64,000 nt of DNA from Bettongia penicillata ogilbyi (GCA_023548195.1 JAJHZJ010000752.1:299501-363500); one strand, 5' to 3'; shown: positions 45,571 through 59,029, counted from the stretch's first letter. Numbers and translations are program-made. Notes: generated from the letters alone by a model not told the origin.

Positions 45571-45708
45571 GACTTTAGCACTGAGCTACAATGCATCCAA
45601 GAGGACCTAGGATCAATTCCCAGCCTTACCAATTGCTACCTGCATGACTTTGTACAAGTTTCTTAAATTCTGTGGGATGATTGCCTCATAAAAAGAAGAC
45701 TGTCTAGA
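45571..45708 (+). mobile_element. SINE fragment, MIR/CORE-like
   Basis: It contains a B-box-like GGATCAATTCC (45610-45620) followed by 'gctacctgcatgactttgtacaagtttcttaa', a degraded form of the MIR/CORE-SINE 'tgtgacyttgggcaagt..ttaa' segment. It ends where the MITE begins. Confidence 0.6.
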
Positions 45709-45915
45709 TTAGAGATGTCAAATACTTGTAGCATGGTTCGCAATTGAAGCCTGAACTGGATTAAAATGTAATTGTTAAATATTTATCAAGATAAATAAAA
45801 ATATAATAGAACATAGATAATACTCCATTCCAGGAATAAGTAAACGTTCAGCCTCCAGATATTCTTATTTATGCTTTATTGGTTCCAATTTATGCTTGGG
45901 TTTCACACCACTGAA
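45709..45915. mobile_element. hAT-type MITE, about 205 bp
   Basis: The ends are imperfect inverted repeats: AGAGATGTCAAAT (45711-45723) and TTTCACACCACTGA (45901-45914, complement TCAGTGGTGTGAAA). The CAGNGGTGTCAAA-type end is typical of non-autonomous hAT DNA transposons. It contains no coding sequence. A related element is at 58575-58830. Confidence 0.65.
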
Positions 45916-47039
45916 CTTGATGAAATTTAGGAACCCTTTCACATGTATAATTATTATTTCATACTCTATGAACTTAATCTCTGTGCAGGGGGCCTTTGTC
46001 TAAACACCATTTAAATAATTATTGAACTGAATATTTAGCTGGGAAAACAGAGATCTTTTAAAAATATCCTTTAGAATTGCTCATATCATCAATAGGAAGA
46101 GTTGGCTTTCCCACAAATCATGTAAGAAGAAGTATATGTGGCCAGCATAGATATATGCATTGAAAAGTCACACTTCTGACATCATTGTCTCATAATATAA
46201 CTTCAATGCATCTATCAAGATATGGTAATAAATGACTCTCCAGCATACTGACTTGACTTCTGTGCCTTGGTACCCTGTTCTATTGGCCTAATTTAAAGAA
46301 TATGAATCATTGAGAACTTTGGGGCATTTAATTGAATATTTTGATGGATTTATGGTCTCATATACCTGGATATTTTATGTATTTTCATTCTGTGCAACTT
46401 TATCCATGTAGTCTCATAAATATTTCCTGAGCAATCCACCTAATGCATTGGGGCCTTCCTTTAGAACTTTTGACATTAAATCAATACTAATGATGCATGT
46501 GGATTAGACTTCTTCCTTGCTGGATGTGGCATCTTCACTGGTCTCCACAGGTCCTGTGGTGACTACTTGGTAAGTCATTTCACCTGAGCACTGCTATTAA
46601 TATATTGCTAGAGCTTTTAGTCTCATTTCTTTGGTGTTTCTAGAAATCTACTTCTTTTGAGTTTACCAGGAATAAGGGCTAGAACTGTTAAATGAAAAAG
46701 GTGAACTGACAACTCTTTAGTTATCCACTTACCAAAGTAAGGTAGAGTGCCCAAAGCTGAGACTAAATTTTTACCTGACTCCTTTGCATTTGTGTAAATA
46801 TCAGGCCCTCTCTTAGAGATCATTAATTTAAACAGAAGTAAAAATTATTAAGCTTCTTCCAAATTTATTGTGAAAATAAATTTGAGTTACAAGATAAAGT
46901 AAATCAATGAAATACATATTGTCATTTTTCTCAACCCACTTAGGTTTATCTGTCTCTCAACAGCAAAATTTCAGTAGCTTCATGCTGGAAAATGAAGGAC
47001 AAATGGAAACATATTCCAAAAAGAAACAAAAAAAAATGA
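45916..47039. other. Gene-free unique sequence
   Basis: I see no gene and no repeat that I can name. Confidence 0.45.
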
Positions 47040-48480
47040 CAAATATCCTTATATTTATTATTTTCATTTTTTTACAATAGCATTTGATTACATTCATATT
47101 CCACAAAGTGTTCAGCCATTCATTAGTTGATGGAACTTATGCTTTTTCTAGTTCTTTTCTAACCCAAATATTTTTACTATGAATATTTTGTTGCTATAGG
47201 ACATTTTTTCTGTCTTTGTCCTCTTTTGAGGTATATGTCCAGTTTAGGCAGTGCTGCGTCAAAGGATATGGACATTTGTACTTTTCCTTTCATAATTGCA
47301 AATTGATGTGCAGACTAGCTAGACTGATTCCTAGCATCACTAAAAGTGGTTAGTACTCCTGTATTCCCACTGAATCTCAAGAATTGATTATTATTTTTGT
47401 TATTTCTTTTTCCATTTTCAATATCCAATTCCTTTTCTATAGCTTTGGATGTATTTTTACAAAGAAGAGAGACCTCACAGAGATGTAATATGATGGTCCT
47501 TTTTGCTCTTCATTGAAAAATATGAAGAAATATAAAGCTTCAAGAGTTGATGACATTTCTTCTATCTTTGAGATATCTATAACATTTGCATTCATGAGAA
47601 GAAAGTACTCAAATGGGAAATAACCATATTCTGAATAACATTCAAATCTACAAATCTCTGAAACTTAAGAGGATACTGAGTTGGAGATAGTCCCTTCTGA
47701 ACTTGAAACTATGAGACCTGGAAAAATAAATGAAATACAAAAAAAAATTTTATTGAAAGAATAAATTGTTTCCAAATATACTTGCGACACTCAAAACCTG
47801 AGAAACCACAACAAATTGTACATCATATATAGATATTCATATTCATATGCACAAACTTACATATGTATCCTTTCTTTTTATGTTTTAATGATTTATTACT
47901 TGGAATTATTTCAGTTTCAAAGGGTATAAACAGTGTAGTGAAATTTTGGTTATGATCTCACATTGCTTTCCAAAACACTTGATGTTTCATAGCTCCATAG
48001 TTCATTGCTATTTTGGTTTTCCATACATCTGCAAAAATAAATATACTTATCCTTTTTTGCCAACATGCGGATGCTAAATGGAAACTTAGAATTTTAAATC
48101 TTGCATTTCAATGATTATTAACCACTTAGACTAAATTTCATACAACTGTCAATGGTTGCATCTCTTATTTGTCTAATAAGTAATGCATGCCATTTTATAT
48201 ATTTGTAACAATTCTGTAATTTATTTCAGTTTTTTAACAGGGAAATTTAATGCAAAGGTTTTGTTTTTCCCATTTCACTCTTTCCCTTCTATCTCTAACT
48301 GGATTCTTTATTTTTGTTGGCCAAACCTATTCAAATTTGTGAAATCAGAGCTCTCCTTTGATATTATTCTCTATCTTTTGTAACGCCAAGATTTTCCTCC
48401 ATCCAAAGTTATGAAATGTAACTTCTATGCCCTTCCCATTTGTTCATATCGTACTGAATATCTAAGCTTTACATCAATTT
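47040..48480 (-). mobile_element. Highly decayed L1 fragments, minus strand
   Basis: 47040-47400 follows the ORF2 C-terminal region ('gttcagccattcattagttgatgg', 'aaaggatatggaca'). 47880-48480 follows the same region upstream in ORF2, with phrases resembling 28790-29060. The stretch between them (about 47410-47880) is unrelated or too diverged. Identity is low, so borders are approximate. Confidence 0.55.
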
Positions 48481-48524
48481 GGAAGACATAAAATGATCTA
48501 ATATGAGATTACATCATATCTCAT

Positions 48525-48605
48525 ATTATGCCATACCATGCCATGTCATGTCAAGTCATGCTGTGTTATATTATGTTATGCTATGCTATATTATGTTATA
48601 TGTTG
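48525..48605. repeat. Degenerate pentanucleotide repeat (ATGYY-type)
   Basis: CATGC, CATGT, TATGT and TATGC units run over about 80 bp, mostly with a period of five. It looks like an old, decayed microsatellite. Confidence 0.8.
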
Positions 48606-49829
48606 GTCAAAACCTAATTTCTGTTAGACTGGTTTTAGAATAAGAATTTCTACAGTTTGAAGTGCTGTGTCCTACTATTTCTTTCCAAATTTTCATTGAG
48701 AAATGTGCTCTTAAAGATTCCCTATTTAAAGTTTGTCTTTCTGGAAATTATGCCATGTGGCACTGCCATCTTTTACCACTCCATTTCCATAAAAAAATTA
48801 ACATGAATCACTCATCTAGCACTTCTTTAAAAATAATTTTAACTAATTCACATATTGTATGTGAATTTTTATATTCTTATCTCAGAAGTTAGCTATTTCA
48901 TAGACTCTTCATAAACAACTTTTGGTTACATTCAATAAAATTATTGTAGTATACTGATTATCCTTCTTTTATTGTTTCTCTCAGAAATGATGCTTGTTTG
49001 TACCAAAAATAATTTTTAGGATTTTGATATTTTTATCTTGTGATTTTAAGACATATTTCTTTTACTTCTTTAGGATAATAGACCTCATATTTCATAATAT
49101 TATACAAGTTGGTGTTAGAATATTTTGAAATCTGTTATCTTCTATTTTGTGTTTCTAACATTGTACCTTAAGACTAGTCATTTAGGTGTTAAATGTCTCT
49201 TTATAATACATCATTTATTGTGAAATGCCTGTAAGTCTTTGGGGTTACATGGCTGCAACACTCTTCTTGATAACTGTAAGTAAAATCTATTTTATATGGA
49301 GAAAACCAAGATACTGTAAATGTTTTCTTTGGCCATTAATTCAATTTGAGTTCTGGATTCAAACTTGAAATCTTCAGTCACCAATTTTTTTTTTCCCTTC
49401 ACATATGTTAGGAACTACTTATTCATTAAATCCAAAATATAGTTCAAGAAAGGTGAAGAAGATGTTTAATGTGATCTTTGGTGGAGCCATAAACATCAAT
49501 ATTATCTGTGTATGTTCAGTGATTATTAATATGATTTGGCATAACGCCTCTTCAAATTGAATGACATTTAGGAGCATTGGTTTTCCTGCTAGTATACTGA
49601 ACGACAAGGGACTTAAACGGTTTCAGTGAAATATTTTAAATCCTTTTTTAACATTATTATATCGATTTTTGTAATTACATTACATTGCTTAAATTCTTAA
49701 ATGTTTTAGTAGCTTTATCCTACTTAGGTTTAGCTTTTATATTTATAATATGAGACGAAGGCATGAATGAGGAACTTAGTCAAAGTATATGTGCCAATCT
49801 CTAAAGGTAAAATCAACATGAAGACATCA
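48606..49829. other. Gene-free AT-rich sequence
   Basis: No gene or named repeat is recognised before the full-length L1 that follows. Confidence 0.45.
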
Positions 49830-50469
49830 TGGTGAGCCAAGAGAGTGGAGAGAAGCCAGTAAATTGCCTGAGCTATCCCCAGTTTCCTATAGAAACAATG
49901 CTAAATCAAGCCTCTAAAGAACTCTGGAATGGCAAAAATCACAAAAAAAGGATGTTAAGCAAAATAATTTACAGTAAAAATAACTTAGAAATACTTCAGC
50001 AAAAGTCTGTTTCACTTGGGTAAAAGGAAAGTGCAACACACCACAGGAAGTAACCATGCAAGTCAGCAGGAGGTTCTTAGCCACATCACAGATGAGGAAC
50101 CAAGAACCCAGTCGCATAGCAAGCCAGTTGTGAGGCTTTCAGTGCCAGAACAGCAAGCAAACTGCCAGGCCCAGATCCCAGGGCACAAAAAGCACAAGTA
50201 GTCTGGGGGGCTCTAGCACAATGGGCAAGTTGCCAACTGCAGAGGCCCTCATGCAGAAAGGCAATGACCCAGATTCTGATCCCCAGTTCAAGAGGTTTGG
50301 GAGAGTGTCTCTTGTACTTCAGGAGCAAAGCTAAAATTTGAATAAATATTAAAACCATAAAAGAACCCCGACTATAGAAAACAACGATGGTGACAAGGAA
50401 AATTATGACAGAAACTCAGAAAAGAGTACCAATGTCTAAATGCCTACGTGTGAAGCCTCAAAGGGAATG

Positions 50470-51400
50470 CAATTTGGTTTCAAACCCATCAAATAATCCT
50501 CTTGAAAGAAAAGAATCTTAAAAATCAAGTTAGAAAAAAAATGCAAAAAGAAATGAGAGTTATGCATGAGAATTATGAAAAAAGTCACAGCAATTTGGAA
50601 AAAGAAGTATAAAATTGGACTCAAGAAAACAACTCCTTAAAAATCAGAATTTCCCAAATCAGAAATTATTAAAGAAAACAGTTCCTTAAAATATGCAATT
50701 GGCCAAATGGAAAAGGAGGTACAAAAGTTAACTGAAGGAAACAATTCCTTAAAAAGTAGAATTGTTCCAGTGGAAGCTAATAAGGCAATAAGAATCAGTC
50801 AAACAAAATCAAAAGAATGGGAAAATAGAATAAAATGTAAAATACCTCATTTGAAAAACAACTGGATAGGAAAATAGATCCAGGAGAGACAATTGCTGAA
50901 TTACTGAACTACCTGAAAGTCATAATGAAACAAAAGAGTCTAAGTAGTATCTTTCAAGAAATTATCGAGTAAAACTTCCCTGATAGCCTACAACCAGAGG
51001 ACAAAATAGTTATTGAAGGAATACACCAAACATTGCCTGAAAGAGATCCCTAAAATGAAAACTCGTAGGAATATTGTAGCCGAATTTTGGAATTATCAAC
51101 TTAAGGAAAATAATACCTTAAGCAACCAGAAATAAAAAAGGGAAAAAAATCAAATACCAAGGAACCACAGTCAGGAACTTAAACATTAAAGGATCAAAGG
51201 GCATAGAATATACTATTGCAGAAGGCAAAAGAGCTTAGATTACAAGAAAAAAAAAAGATCAACTACCCAGTAAAATTGATCATAATCTTTCAGGGGAAAA
51301 GATGGATATCAATGAAATGGGGGTTTCTCAAACTTTCTTGATGAAAAGATCAGAGCTGAATAGAAAATTTGGTCTTTAAATGCAAGAGTCAAGAGAATCC
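50470..51400 (+). pseudogene. L1 ORF1p pseudogene
   Basis: The coiled-coil region has repeated 'aatggaaaaggaggtacaaaagttaactga' units (50703 onward). The RNA-binding segment 'aatagatccaggagagacaattg' lies near 50871, and a PPERDP-equivalent near 51030. Numerous indels break every frame, and no open stretch is long enough to be informative. Confidence 0.7.
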
Positions 51401-51965
51401 TTAAAAGTAAAACAGGAAAAAAAATGTGTATTGTATTCAATAAATTTAAATTGTTTACATTACTACATGGGAAGATGATACTTGTAACCCTTAATAATTA
51501 TCTATTATGATATTTAGAAGGGATATACTTAGAGTATGTGGGTATAATTTGACTTTGACATGATGACAAAAATCAATTGAGGTCAAAAAGGGGGTTGGAT
51601 TAGAAGCAGATGAAAGGGGGAAATAGAATAAGGTAAATTATATTACTTAAAAAGTCAAGAAAAAATCTATTATAGTAGCAGGAAAGAATGGAGGAGGTGA
51701 GCATGGCTTGAAACTTACTTTCATCAGATTTGGCTCAAAGAGGGAATAACATGCAGACTCAGTGGGGTAGAGAAGCCTAGCATGTCCTACAGGAGAATAA
51801 GAGGGGGAAGAGTAAGGAATATGGGAGCAGTAGAGAGCAGAGGGCATATTGGGATGGGTTGTGGTCAAAAGCAGAACCCTGGTGAAAAAAAAGAGAAGGT
51901 AAAATGACATAGAAATATATAAAAATGGAGACAAATAGGAGGAAGGGAAACACACCGTAAGTAAT

Positions 51966-54900
51966 CAAAACTGGATGTAAATGGGACAAACTCTCCCATA
52001 AAATGGAAGCGAATAACAAAGTGGATTAAAAGTTGGAATTCAACAATATGTTGTTTACAAGAAGCATATTTAAAACAAAGAGACAAGTGGAGTAAAGTAA
52101 AAGTTTGGATCAGAACATATTATTCTTCAGTTGAAGAAAACAAACAATCTGAGGTAGCAATCCTGATCTCAGACAAAGCAGAAGCAAAATAGATCTTCTT
52201 AAAGGAGATAAGCCAGGAAAGTATATCTTGCTATAAGGCACCATAGACAAATATGGAATATGTAATACTAAATATAACATCCAAATTGTTAGCGTACAAG
52301 TTAAGTGATTTAGGAAGAAATAGATAGCAAAATTCTACTTGTGGGGGACATCACAGCTAAACTCTACTATTGGGAGACATCGACCTTCAACTCTCAAAAC
52401 TAGATAGTTCTAAATAAACGAGAAAAAAGTAAAGAACTAAATAGATTGAAAAGTTATATATGATAGATCTCGGGAGAATATTGAATAGGAACAGAAATAT
52501 ACCTTTTATTTCTCAGTGATATCTGTCACCTACACAAAACTTGATCATAGAATAGGGCATAAAAGCCTGACAATCAAAAGTAGAAAGGCAGAAATATTAA
52601 ATGCATCCTTTCCAGATAATAGTGCAATAAAATTTCAGAATAATCTAATCACAAAGAATGAGTGAGTCAAACAACAAATCATATAATCAATAATTTCTTC
52701 AAAGAAAATTTTAGTAATGAGAAAATGTACCACAATTAATGAGATGTAATCAAAGCAGTACTTTTATATCTCTAAATACTTACATGAGTAAAATAAAGAG
52801 CAGATCAATGAATTGGGTAGGCATTAAAAATGCTGGAAAAATAATAAATTAATAATTCTCAAATTAATACCAAATTAAAAATTCTGAAAACCAAAGAAAT
52901 AAATAAAATTGAAAGTAAGAAGTCTACAGAACTAAAAAAAAAAACAAAAAAGACCAGATTTTGTGGGAAAAAAAGAAAATAAACATTTATCAATTAATTT
53001 GATTTAAAAAGAAGAAAACCAAAAGAAATAAAAAAAATGAAAAGGGAGAATTCACTATCATAAAGAAGAAATTCAAACTAATTAGGAGTGTTTATTTAAA
53101 TGTCTACTAATATATCTGACAATCTAAATGAAATGAATGAATATTTACCAAAAATATGAAATGCCCAGATTTACAGAAGAGAAAATAAAATACTTAAATA
53201 TTCCCATTTAAGAAAGCAAAATTGAACAAACCATCAATGAAATGGTTAAGAAAAAAATATTTTGGACCAGACGAATTTATCAGTGAATTATGGCAAACAG
53301 TCTAAGAAAAAAAGAATTCCAATGTGACATAAACTATTTGAAACAGTAGACAAATAAGGAGTTTTTACCAAATTCTATTATGATACATAAACTAAGAATA
53401 GACAAAACAGAGAAAAAAATTGTACATCAATTTTCCTAATTAATGTTGATGAAAATTTTTTAAATAAAATATTAGTAAAGAGATTGCAGCAATTTCTCAT
53501 GAGGATAATACACTGTGACCAGGAGGGATTTAAATGAGGAATGAAGGGTTGGTTTAATTTTAGGAGCACTTATAAGCATAACTGACCATATCTATAACAA
53601 AACTAACAGTGCTCATGTGATTATCTCAATAGATTCAGAAAAATATTTTGATAAAATACAGTATCCATTCTTCTGGAGAGTACAGGAATAAATGGAACTT
53701 TCCTTAAAATGATAAGTACCTAAAACCTTCAACAAGCATCATTTGATATGGAGATAAGCTAACCTTTCCCGGTGAGGTCAGGAGTGAAACAGTGATGCAC
53801 ATTATCACCACTATCATTCAGTATTGTATTAGAAATGTTGACTTTAGCATTAAGATAAGAAAAAAGAAATGGAAAGAATTTGAATAGGCAATGAGGAAAA
53901 AAACAAACTCTTTGCAGATGATATGATATTATACTGGAATAATCCTAGACAATCAACTGAAACCTATTTGCAATAACTATGAACTTTAGCAAAATTGTGA
54001 TATATATAATAAATGAACATATATCATTTGCATTTCTACATATTACTAAAAAAAACCAGCAGCAAGAGATAAGAAGAGAAATTCCATTTGAAATAACTGT
54101 CAACAACATAAAATACTTGGGAGTCTACTTGTCAAGACTGACCCAGGAAATATATGAACACAGTTACAAAACACTTTTCATTCAACTAAAGTCAAATACA
54201 AACAATCGAAAAAGTATCAGTTGATCATGGCTAGACTGAACTAATATAATAAAAATGACAATTCTATCTAAATTAATTTGCTTATTCAGTGCCATACTAA
54301 TCAACCTACCAAAAATATTTTATAGAGATAGAAAAAACAGCAAAATTCATCTGAAGGAACAAAATGTCAAGAACATCAACCAAATTCACAAAAAAATGCA
54401 AAGGAAGGTAGCCTAGTATGTTGTAGAATCAAAACTATATGATACTAGTTAGCAAATGGAGCGGCAGATCCATGGAATATGTTAGGTACACAATAAACAG
54501 CAGTAAATGACTACAATGATTTATTATTTGATAAATCAAGATTCCAGCTTCTGGAATAAAAACTAATTTGACACAAAAAACTGTTGAAAAAATAGAAAAT
54601 AGAATGGTAGAAACTAGGCAAAAGCAACATCTCATACTGTGTAACAAGATAAGGTCATGAATTAGATGGGTATATGATGTAGATGTAAAACATAATGCCA
54701 TAAGCAAATCAGAAGAGCAAGGAATAGTTTATCCCTCAGATTTGTGCAGAAGGGAAGAATTTATGACGAAACAAGATAGAAAGCATTATCAAATGCAAAT
54801 GGATAATTTTGATTATATCAAATTAAAAAAGGTTTTGTGCAAACAAAACCAATACAAATAAGTTTAGAAGAAATACAGAAAGATGGGAAACAATTTTTAC

Positions 54901-55290
54901 AGTCGGTGTTTCTGATAAGGTCTTCATGACTCAATTACTTAGAAAACTATGTCAAATACATAAGAATACAATACTTTCCCCAATTGAGTAGTCCAAGAAT
55001 ATGAACAGGTAGTTTTCACGTAAAGAAATTTAATTTACCTATAGTCATACGAAAAATTGCTCTAAATCACTATTGATTAGAGAAATAAAAATTAAAATAA
55101 CTCAGGTACTTATTCACACCTATCAGATTAACTAATATGATGGAAAAAGAAAATGATAAATGTCGGAGAAAATGTGGGAAAATTTATAGCAATTATTTTG
55201 GTCACAAATAATTGAAAATTGAAGGGGTTGCCTATCAATTGGGGAATGGCTGAATAAATTATTATATATGAATATATTGGAATAATATTC
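51966..55290 (+). pseudogene. L1 ORF2 pseudogene with recognisable RT active site
   Basis: The order is endonuclease (about 51966-52650), linker (52700-53200), RT (53200-54300) and C-terminal region (to about 55290). The RT active site reads LFADDM at about 53909-53926 (CTCTTTGCAGATGATATG), intact at the two Asp codons. The NNIKYLGVYLSRL segment (within 53979-54224) corresponds to the conserved motif after the RT core. The PIN/FIWKN-type region is near 54340. Frameshifts and stops interrupt all frames. Confidence 0.82.
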
Positions 55291-55770
55291 TGTCAAAAGA
55301 AATGATGTGCAAGCCAATTTCAGAAAATCCTGGAAAGACTTACGTAAACTGATGTTGAGTGAAATGGGCAGAACCAGGAGAACATTTTATCTAGTAACAG
55401 CAACATCTTGTGATGATCAACAATGATTGGTTTAGCTCTTCTCAGCAATATAATGATCCAAGATATTTCCAAAATGCTCCTGATGGGAAATGCTATCCAC
55501 ATCCAGAGAAAGAATTATGGAGTCTGAATCAGATCAAAGCGAACTATGTTCACTTCTTTTGGTTTTATTGTTCTTTGTGGCTTTTCCCTTTTGTTCTGTG
55601 TCTTCCTTAACAACATGACTAATATGGAAATGTTTCCATGATTGTCTATTTATGACCCATGTCAGGTTGTCTGCTCTCTTGGGGAGGAGGCAGAGGAGGG
55701 AGGGAAGCAGAAAAAAAATTTAAATATGATCTTATAGAAATGGAATATGAAAACTTGAAAAAAGACATCA

Positions 55771-58272
55771 GAAATTACTGACAATGAGTTTTGCTGTGCA
55801 CTCCTAGGACTTTTTGTAAAATTAACCTGTTTTCTGACAGTATTTCATAGATATATGATGATATATAAGTGCATTTTTCAAAAAAAAAATATTTCATTAG
55901 CCTATGTCAGGGTCCCCTGAAGTTCTTCAGGTAGTATCTATTTCAAGTTCTCTGTTAAAAATGGTGGAATCAGATTTCTAAGAGAAAGTTGTTACATTGT
56001 CTTATGAGCAACATGTACCACTGTAATAAGTTTGAACAAATATATATAGAAATTATCTGAATCTCCCCTTCCCTTCCAGTTTGGCAGAGAAGTTAGAATC
56101 TCAGTGACATTCCTGAATAGAACTATTCTGTTATTCATTGTAGTAACTTTGCACAAGCTTTTTATTTTATATTTGGTCAAATTTGCATTTTAAATTTTAA
56201 TATTGAACATCTTGCAATTATTTTCACAACCATGAATTTTCTTTCAGAGTCCTGTCTGCACTTTGATGTCTCTACTTCTCTCAGTGACCAAATAAAGCTC
56301 TTCAACTAAAGATGAATTGTTCACGTTGTACTCTTTGGACTTCTTATATACTCTGTTTCAGTTTTCACTTTTAGTTAATGATTATGACTTTTTGGGGATC
56401 TCTGATAATTTTGTTTTCCATTTTCCTTTCTACATATTTCTTTGTTGGTAACTTAAATTGTAGGGTATGACAAAAAATGTTTTTTTTTTCTACTTTGTGT
56501 ACCAGCTATGTATTGATGCAATCTTCTTCTGTCTTTACAAAGATCTTCAAGAGTCCTCTCAAGCTGTTTTTTTTTGCCATGATGGTGTGTGACATCTATG
56601 TTTAAATGTATTCACTTATAGCTCCACTTTTGCTTTTGTGGTTTTTACTATGGCAATGGCCTTCATGCATATGGATTTGTGTAGGTCTGAAAATGTTTTT
56701 ACACTTTCTGCCAAGTAATATTGAAGACTCCATTCATTCGTGATGTAAACAGATAGCAAGATAACTTGCTAATTAGTCTTTTTCCCTATTACTGTATTTT
56801 TGGATTTCAGATTCCCTATTACTGTATTTTTGGCTTTCAGATTCAAAAAGAGATTTTACTTAGAATTTCAGATTTAAATATGCCCATCTCCTTTTAAAAA
56901 TCATTTAAAATATGGTTTTAATTTTTTTCCATTTCTTTCATTATTATATATGATTTCTGGAGTTTTTATTAAATGAAGATCTACAATTACTTCAGTTCTG
57001 CAACTATTCCAATTCATATTTTAGCAGCACCATAATTTCAATCTTCATTTTGCTTGATATAGACTTGTGGATGAAGTGTATTGTTCTGCATTGGTCAGAA
57101 CATTTTGTGACTTCAGGTTAAGGTAACCAATCGAAATAATGAGCTCTTTACTATAACTAATGAAATTTTATTTTAATGCATCATCATCATCAACAACAAC
57201 TAGAGATGAACATTCATACTGAAAACATTACAGATGCTGAAGAGCAAAATCAATGTTCTCATTAGCTCCAGGCCATTTTGATTCTTTTAATAGTAGTTTA
57301 ATGTATTTCTAAGCATGGTTTCTGAAAACATTAATGCATTGTGAACTGCATAAATGTGACCCCAATTTTGTTGGCCCTAAGTAAAACTACAAAGTAGATG
57401 AAATTTGTTTTATGTCTATCCTTCCTAATATACACAATTAAATTGCTATTTTCTTGTACTTTTTGTCTCTCTTCCTTTTCATCTTCTGCCTGTTTGTGAT
57501 CAATATCAAGTGACTCACCCAGGATTATTTAATATGGTCCTTCTCTCAGGCATGTCTTCCATATTTAAAATCACTTTTTCTTCTTTGTCCATAAAATTTA
57601 GCTCTTCTCTTTTTCACATCTTCAAGTCTTTGAAAATAAATGAAGTATATTTAGTTTTGCTAAAGATCTTTATTTCATAATATTTTTGCTAAAGGTATTT
57701 ACCTCAGATTTAGCTTTTCCTTGATTAGTTAATGATGACATTAGTTACCTCAAGACTCTTAGTTGCCCTTTCAGGTAATATATTGTCATATTAACAGTAG
57801 CCTTCATTGACAAAACCCATAAAGGAGGAATTATGCTAAGAATAGTAGGAAGGTTGATGAATTGTTTTGGGTAGACTCCAGAGAAATAAGTGTCAATATT
57901 CCCTAAACTATACTATGAAGTTGTGCTGGGTACCTATCTGCTTAAGAATCATCTTTATGATGACTTGGGAAGAGTGAAAATTTAAGTGCATTTTGAATAA
58001 CAATAGTCTTTTTTAAACAATCATCTAATAGGATAATTAATTATAGCAATATGCTAACAATGCCATACCTTACATTTCATTCCCCACCTCTGGGCCCTGG
58101 AACTAAGTATTTCCACATGTCTGGAATTTAGCCACTTCTCTATTCTAATTTGTAGAACTTCCTGCTTCTTTCATAGAATATTTAAAGCATCACCTCCTAC
58201 ACAGTCTTTCCTGATCTCTTAAGTTGTTAGCATTGTTTATCTCTGGAATGTACCTAATTTTCCTTTGCATGT

Positions 58273-58306
<34 letters not shown>

Positions 58307-58574
58307 TTAAACTATACATCCTTTTTGCTGCATGTTCTATGATCTAATGACACTGGCCTCCTTGCTGCTTTTTAAGAAGAACTTCCATTGCTTGACTCTG
58401 GGCATTTTCAAAAGTTGTCCCTCATGCATGGATTGCTCTTCCTGCTCATCTACACATCCTGTTTTCTTTAAATTCCTAGTCAAAATTCCCACCTTCTGGT
58501 GGAGGCCCTTTTCAGTCTTAGTGGAAGTGTTTCTCAGTTGCTTTCAAACATTGCTATTATTACCTTAGTGAAAG
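55771..58574. other. Gene-free region
   Basis: It is T-rich on the plus strand. It holds a 30-bp direct tandem duplication (56782-56811 and 56812-56841) and a (GT)n tract (58269-58304). I recognise no gene. Confidence 0.5.
58269..58304. repeat. (GT)n microsatellite
   Basis: GT dinucleotides with one TTT interruption. Confidence 0.93.
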
Positions 58575-58699
58575 GTAGAGGTGTGAAATAAAGAGGTAGT
58601 GGATGCAGATTGCGTGCACCTCATGGCACTCCTAAGTGCATCCAGATAAAGCTTCCTATATAACTTGGAAATTTTTAACAAAATTAATAAATATGCAAT

Positions 58700-58747
<48 letters not shown>

Positions 58748-58830
58748 ACATCACATTTTAAAAGAACGTCTGTATGAGATAAATATGTATGGTTTATTTC
58801 TCCATTTCTACTTGAATTTGACACCACTAG
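58575..58830. mobile_element. hAT-type MITE, about 255 bp
   Basis: The ends are TAGAGGTGTGAAA (58576-58588) and TTTGACACCACTA (58817-58829, complement TAGTGGTGTCAAA), an imperfect inverted pair of the same type as 45709-45915. An (AT)n(GT)n microsatellite (58699-58744) sits inside. No transposase sequence is present. Confidence 0.65.
58699..58744. repeat. (AT)n(GT)n compound microsatellite
   Basis: AT units pass directly into GT units. It lies within the MITE. Confidence 0.93.
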
Positions 58831-58844
58831 TGTAGGAAACAAAG

Positions 58845-59015
58845 TCTTTGGCTAGAAGCTAAGAATCCATAGGTAAAGGTCCCACTTTTCACACTATTTA
58901 ACTGTTTGACTATAGGTAAGTCACTTGTCATCTGAAACTCACTTTCCTTAACTGCAAAATGAAAGGGTTGGACTAGATTATCTCTAAGGTCTCTTTCAGC
59001 TTTAATCTATGATGC
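58845..59015 (+). mobile_element. CORE-SINE
   Basis: It has 'ctataggtaagtcacttgtcatctgaaactcac' followed by 'aaaatgaaagggttggactagattatctctaaggtctctttcagc', the central and 3' segments typical of marsupial Mar1/CORE-type SINEs. The tRNA-like head is diverged. Confidence 0.75.
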
Positions 59016-59029
59016 CCCTCACACACACA

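Larger units (their letters stand above)
49830..55761 (+). mobile_element. Full-length but decayed L1, plus strand
   Basis: It begins with GGTGAGCCAAGAGAGTGGAG, a degraded form of the GAGCCAAGATGG leader. Next come the ORF1 remains (about 50470-51400), the purine-rich spacer (51400-51965), ORF2 (about 51966-55290) and a 3' UTR with a degraded A-rich end (55740-55761). AAGACATCA occurs just before the element (49821-49829) and just after it (55762-55770), a plausible 9-bp target duplication. Length is about 5.9 kb. It is older than the L1s at 196 and 30697. Confidence 0.88.

Noticed and set aside
48525..48605. CRISPR-like or satellite array
   Set aside because: The period is about 5 bp with no spacers. 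It is a decayed microsatellite in a eukaryotic genome.
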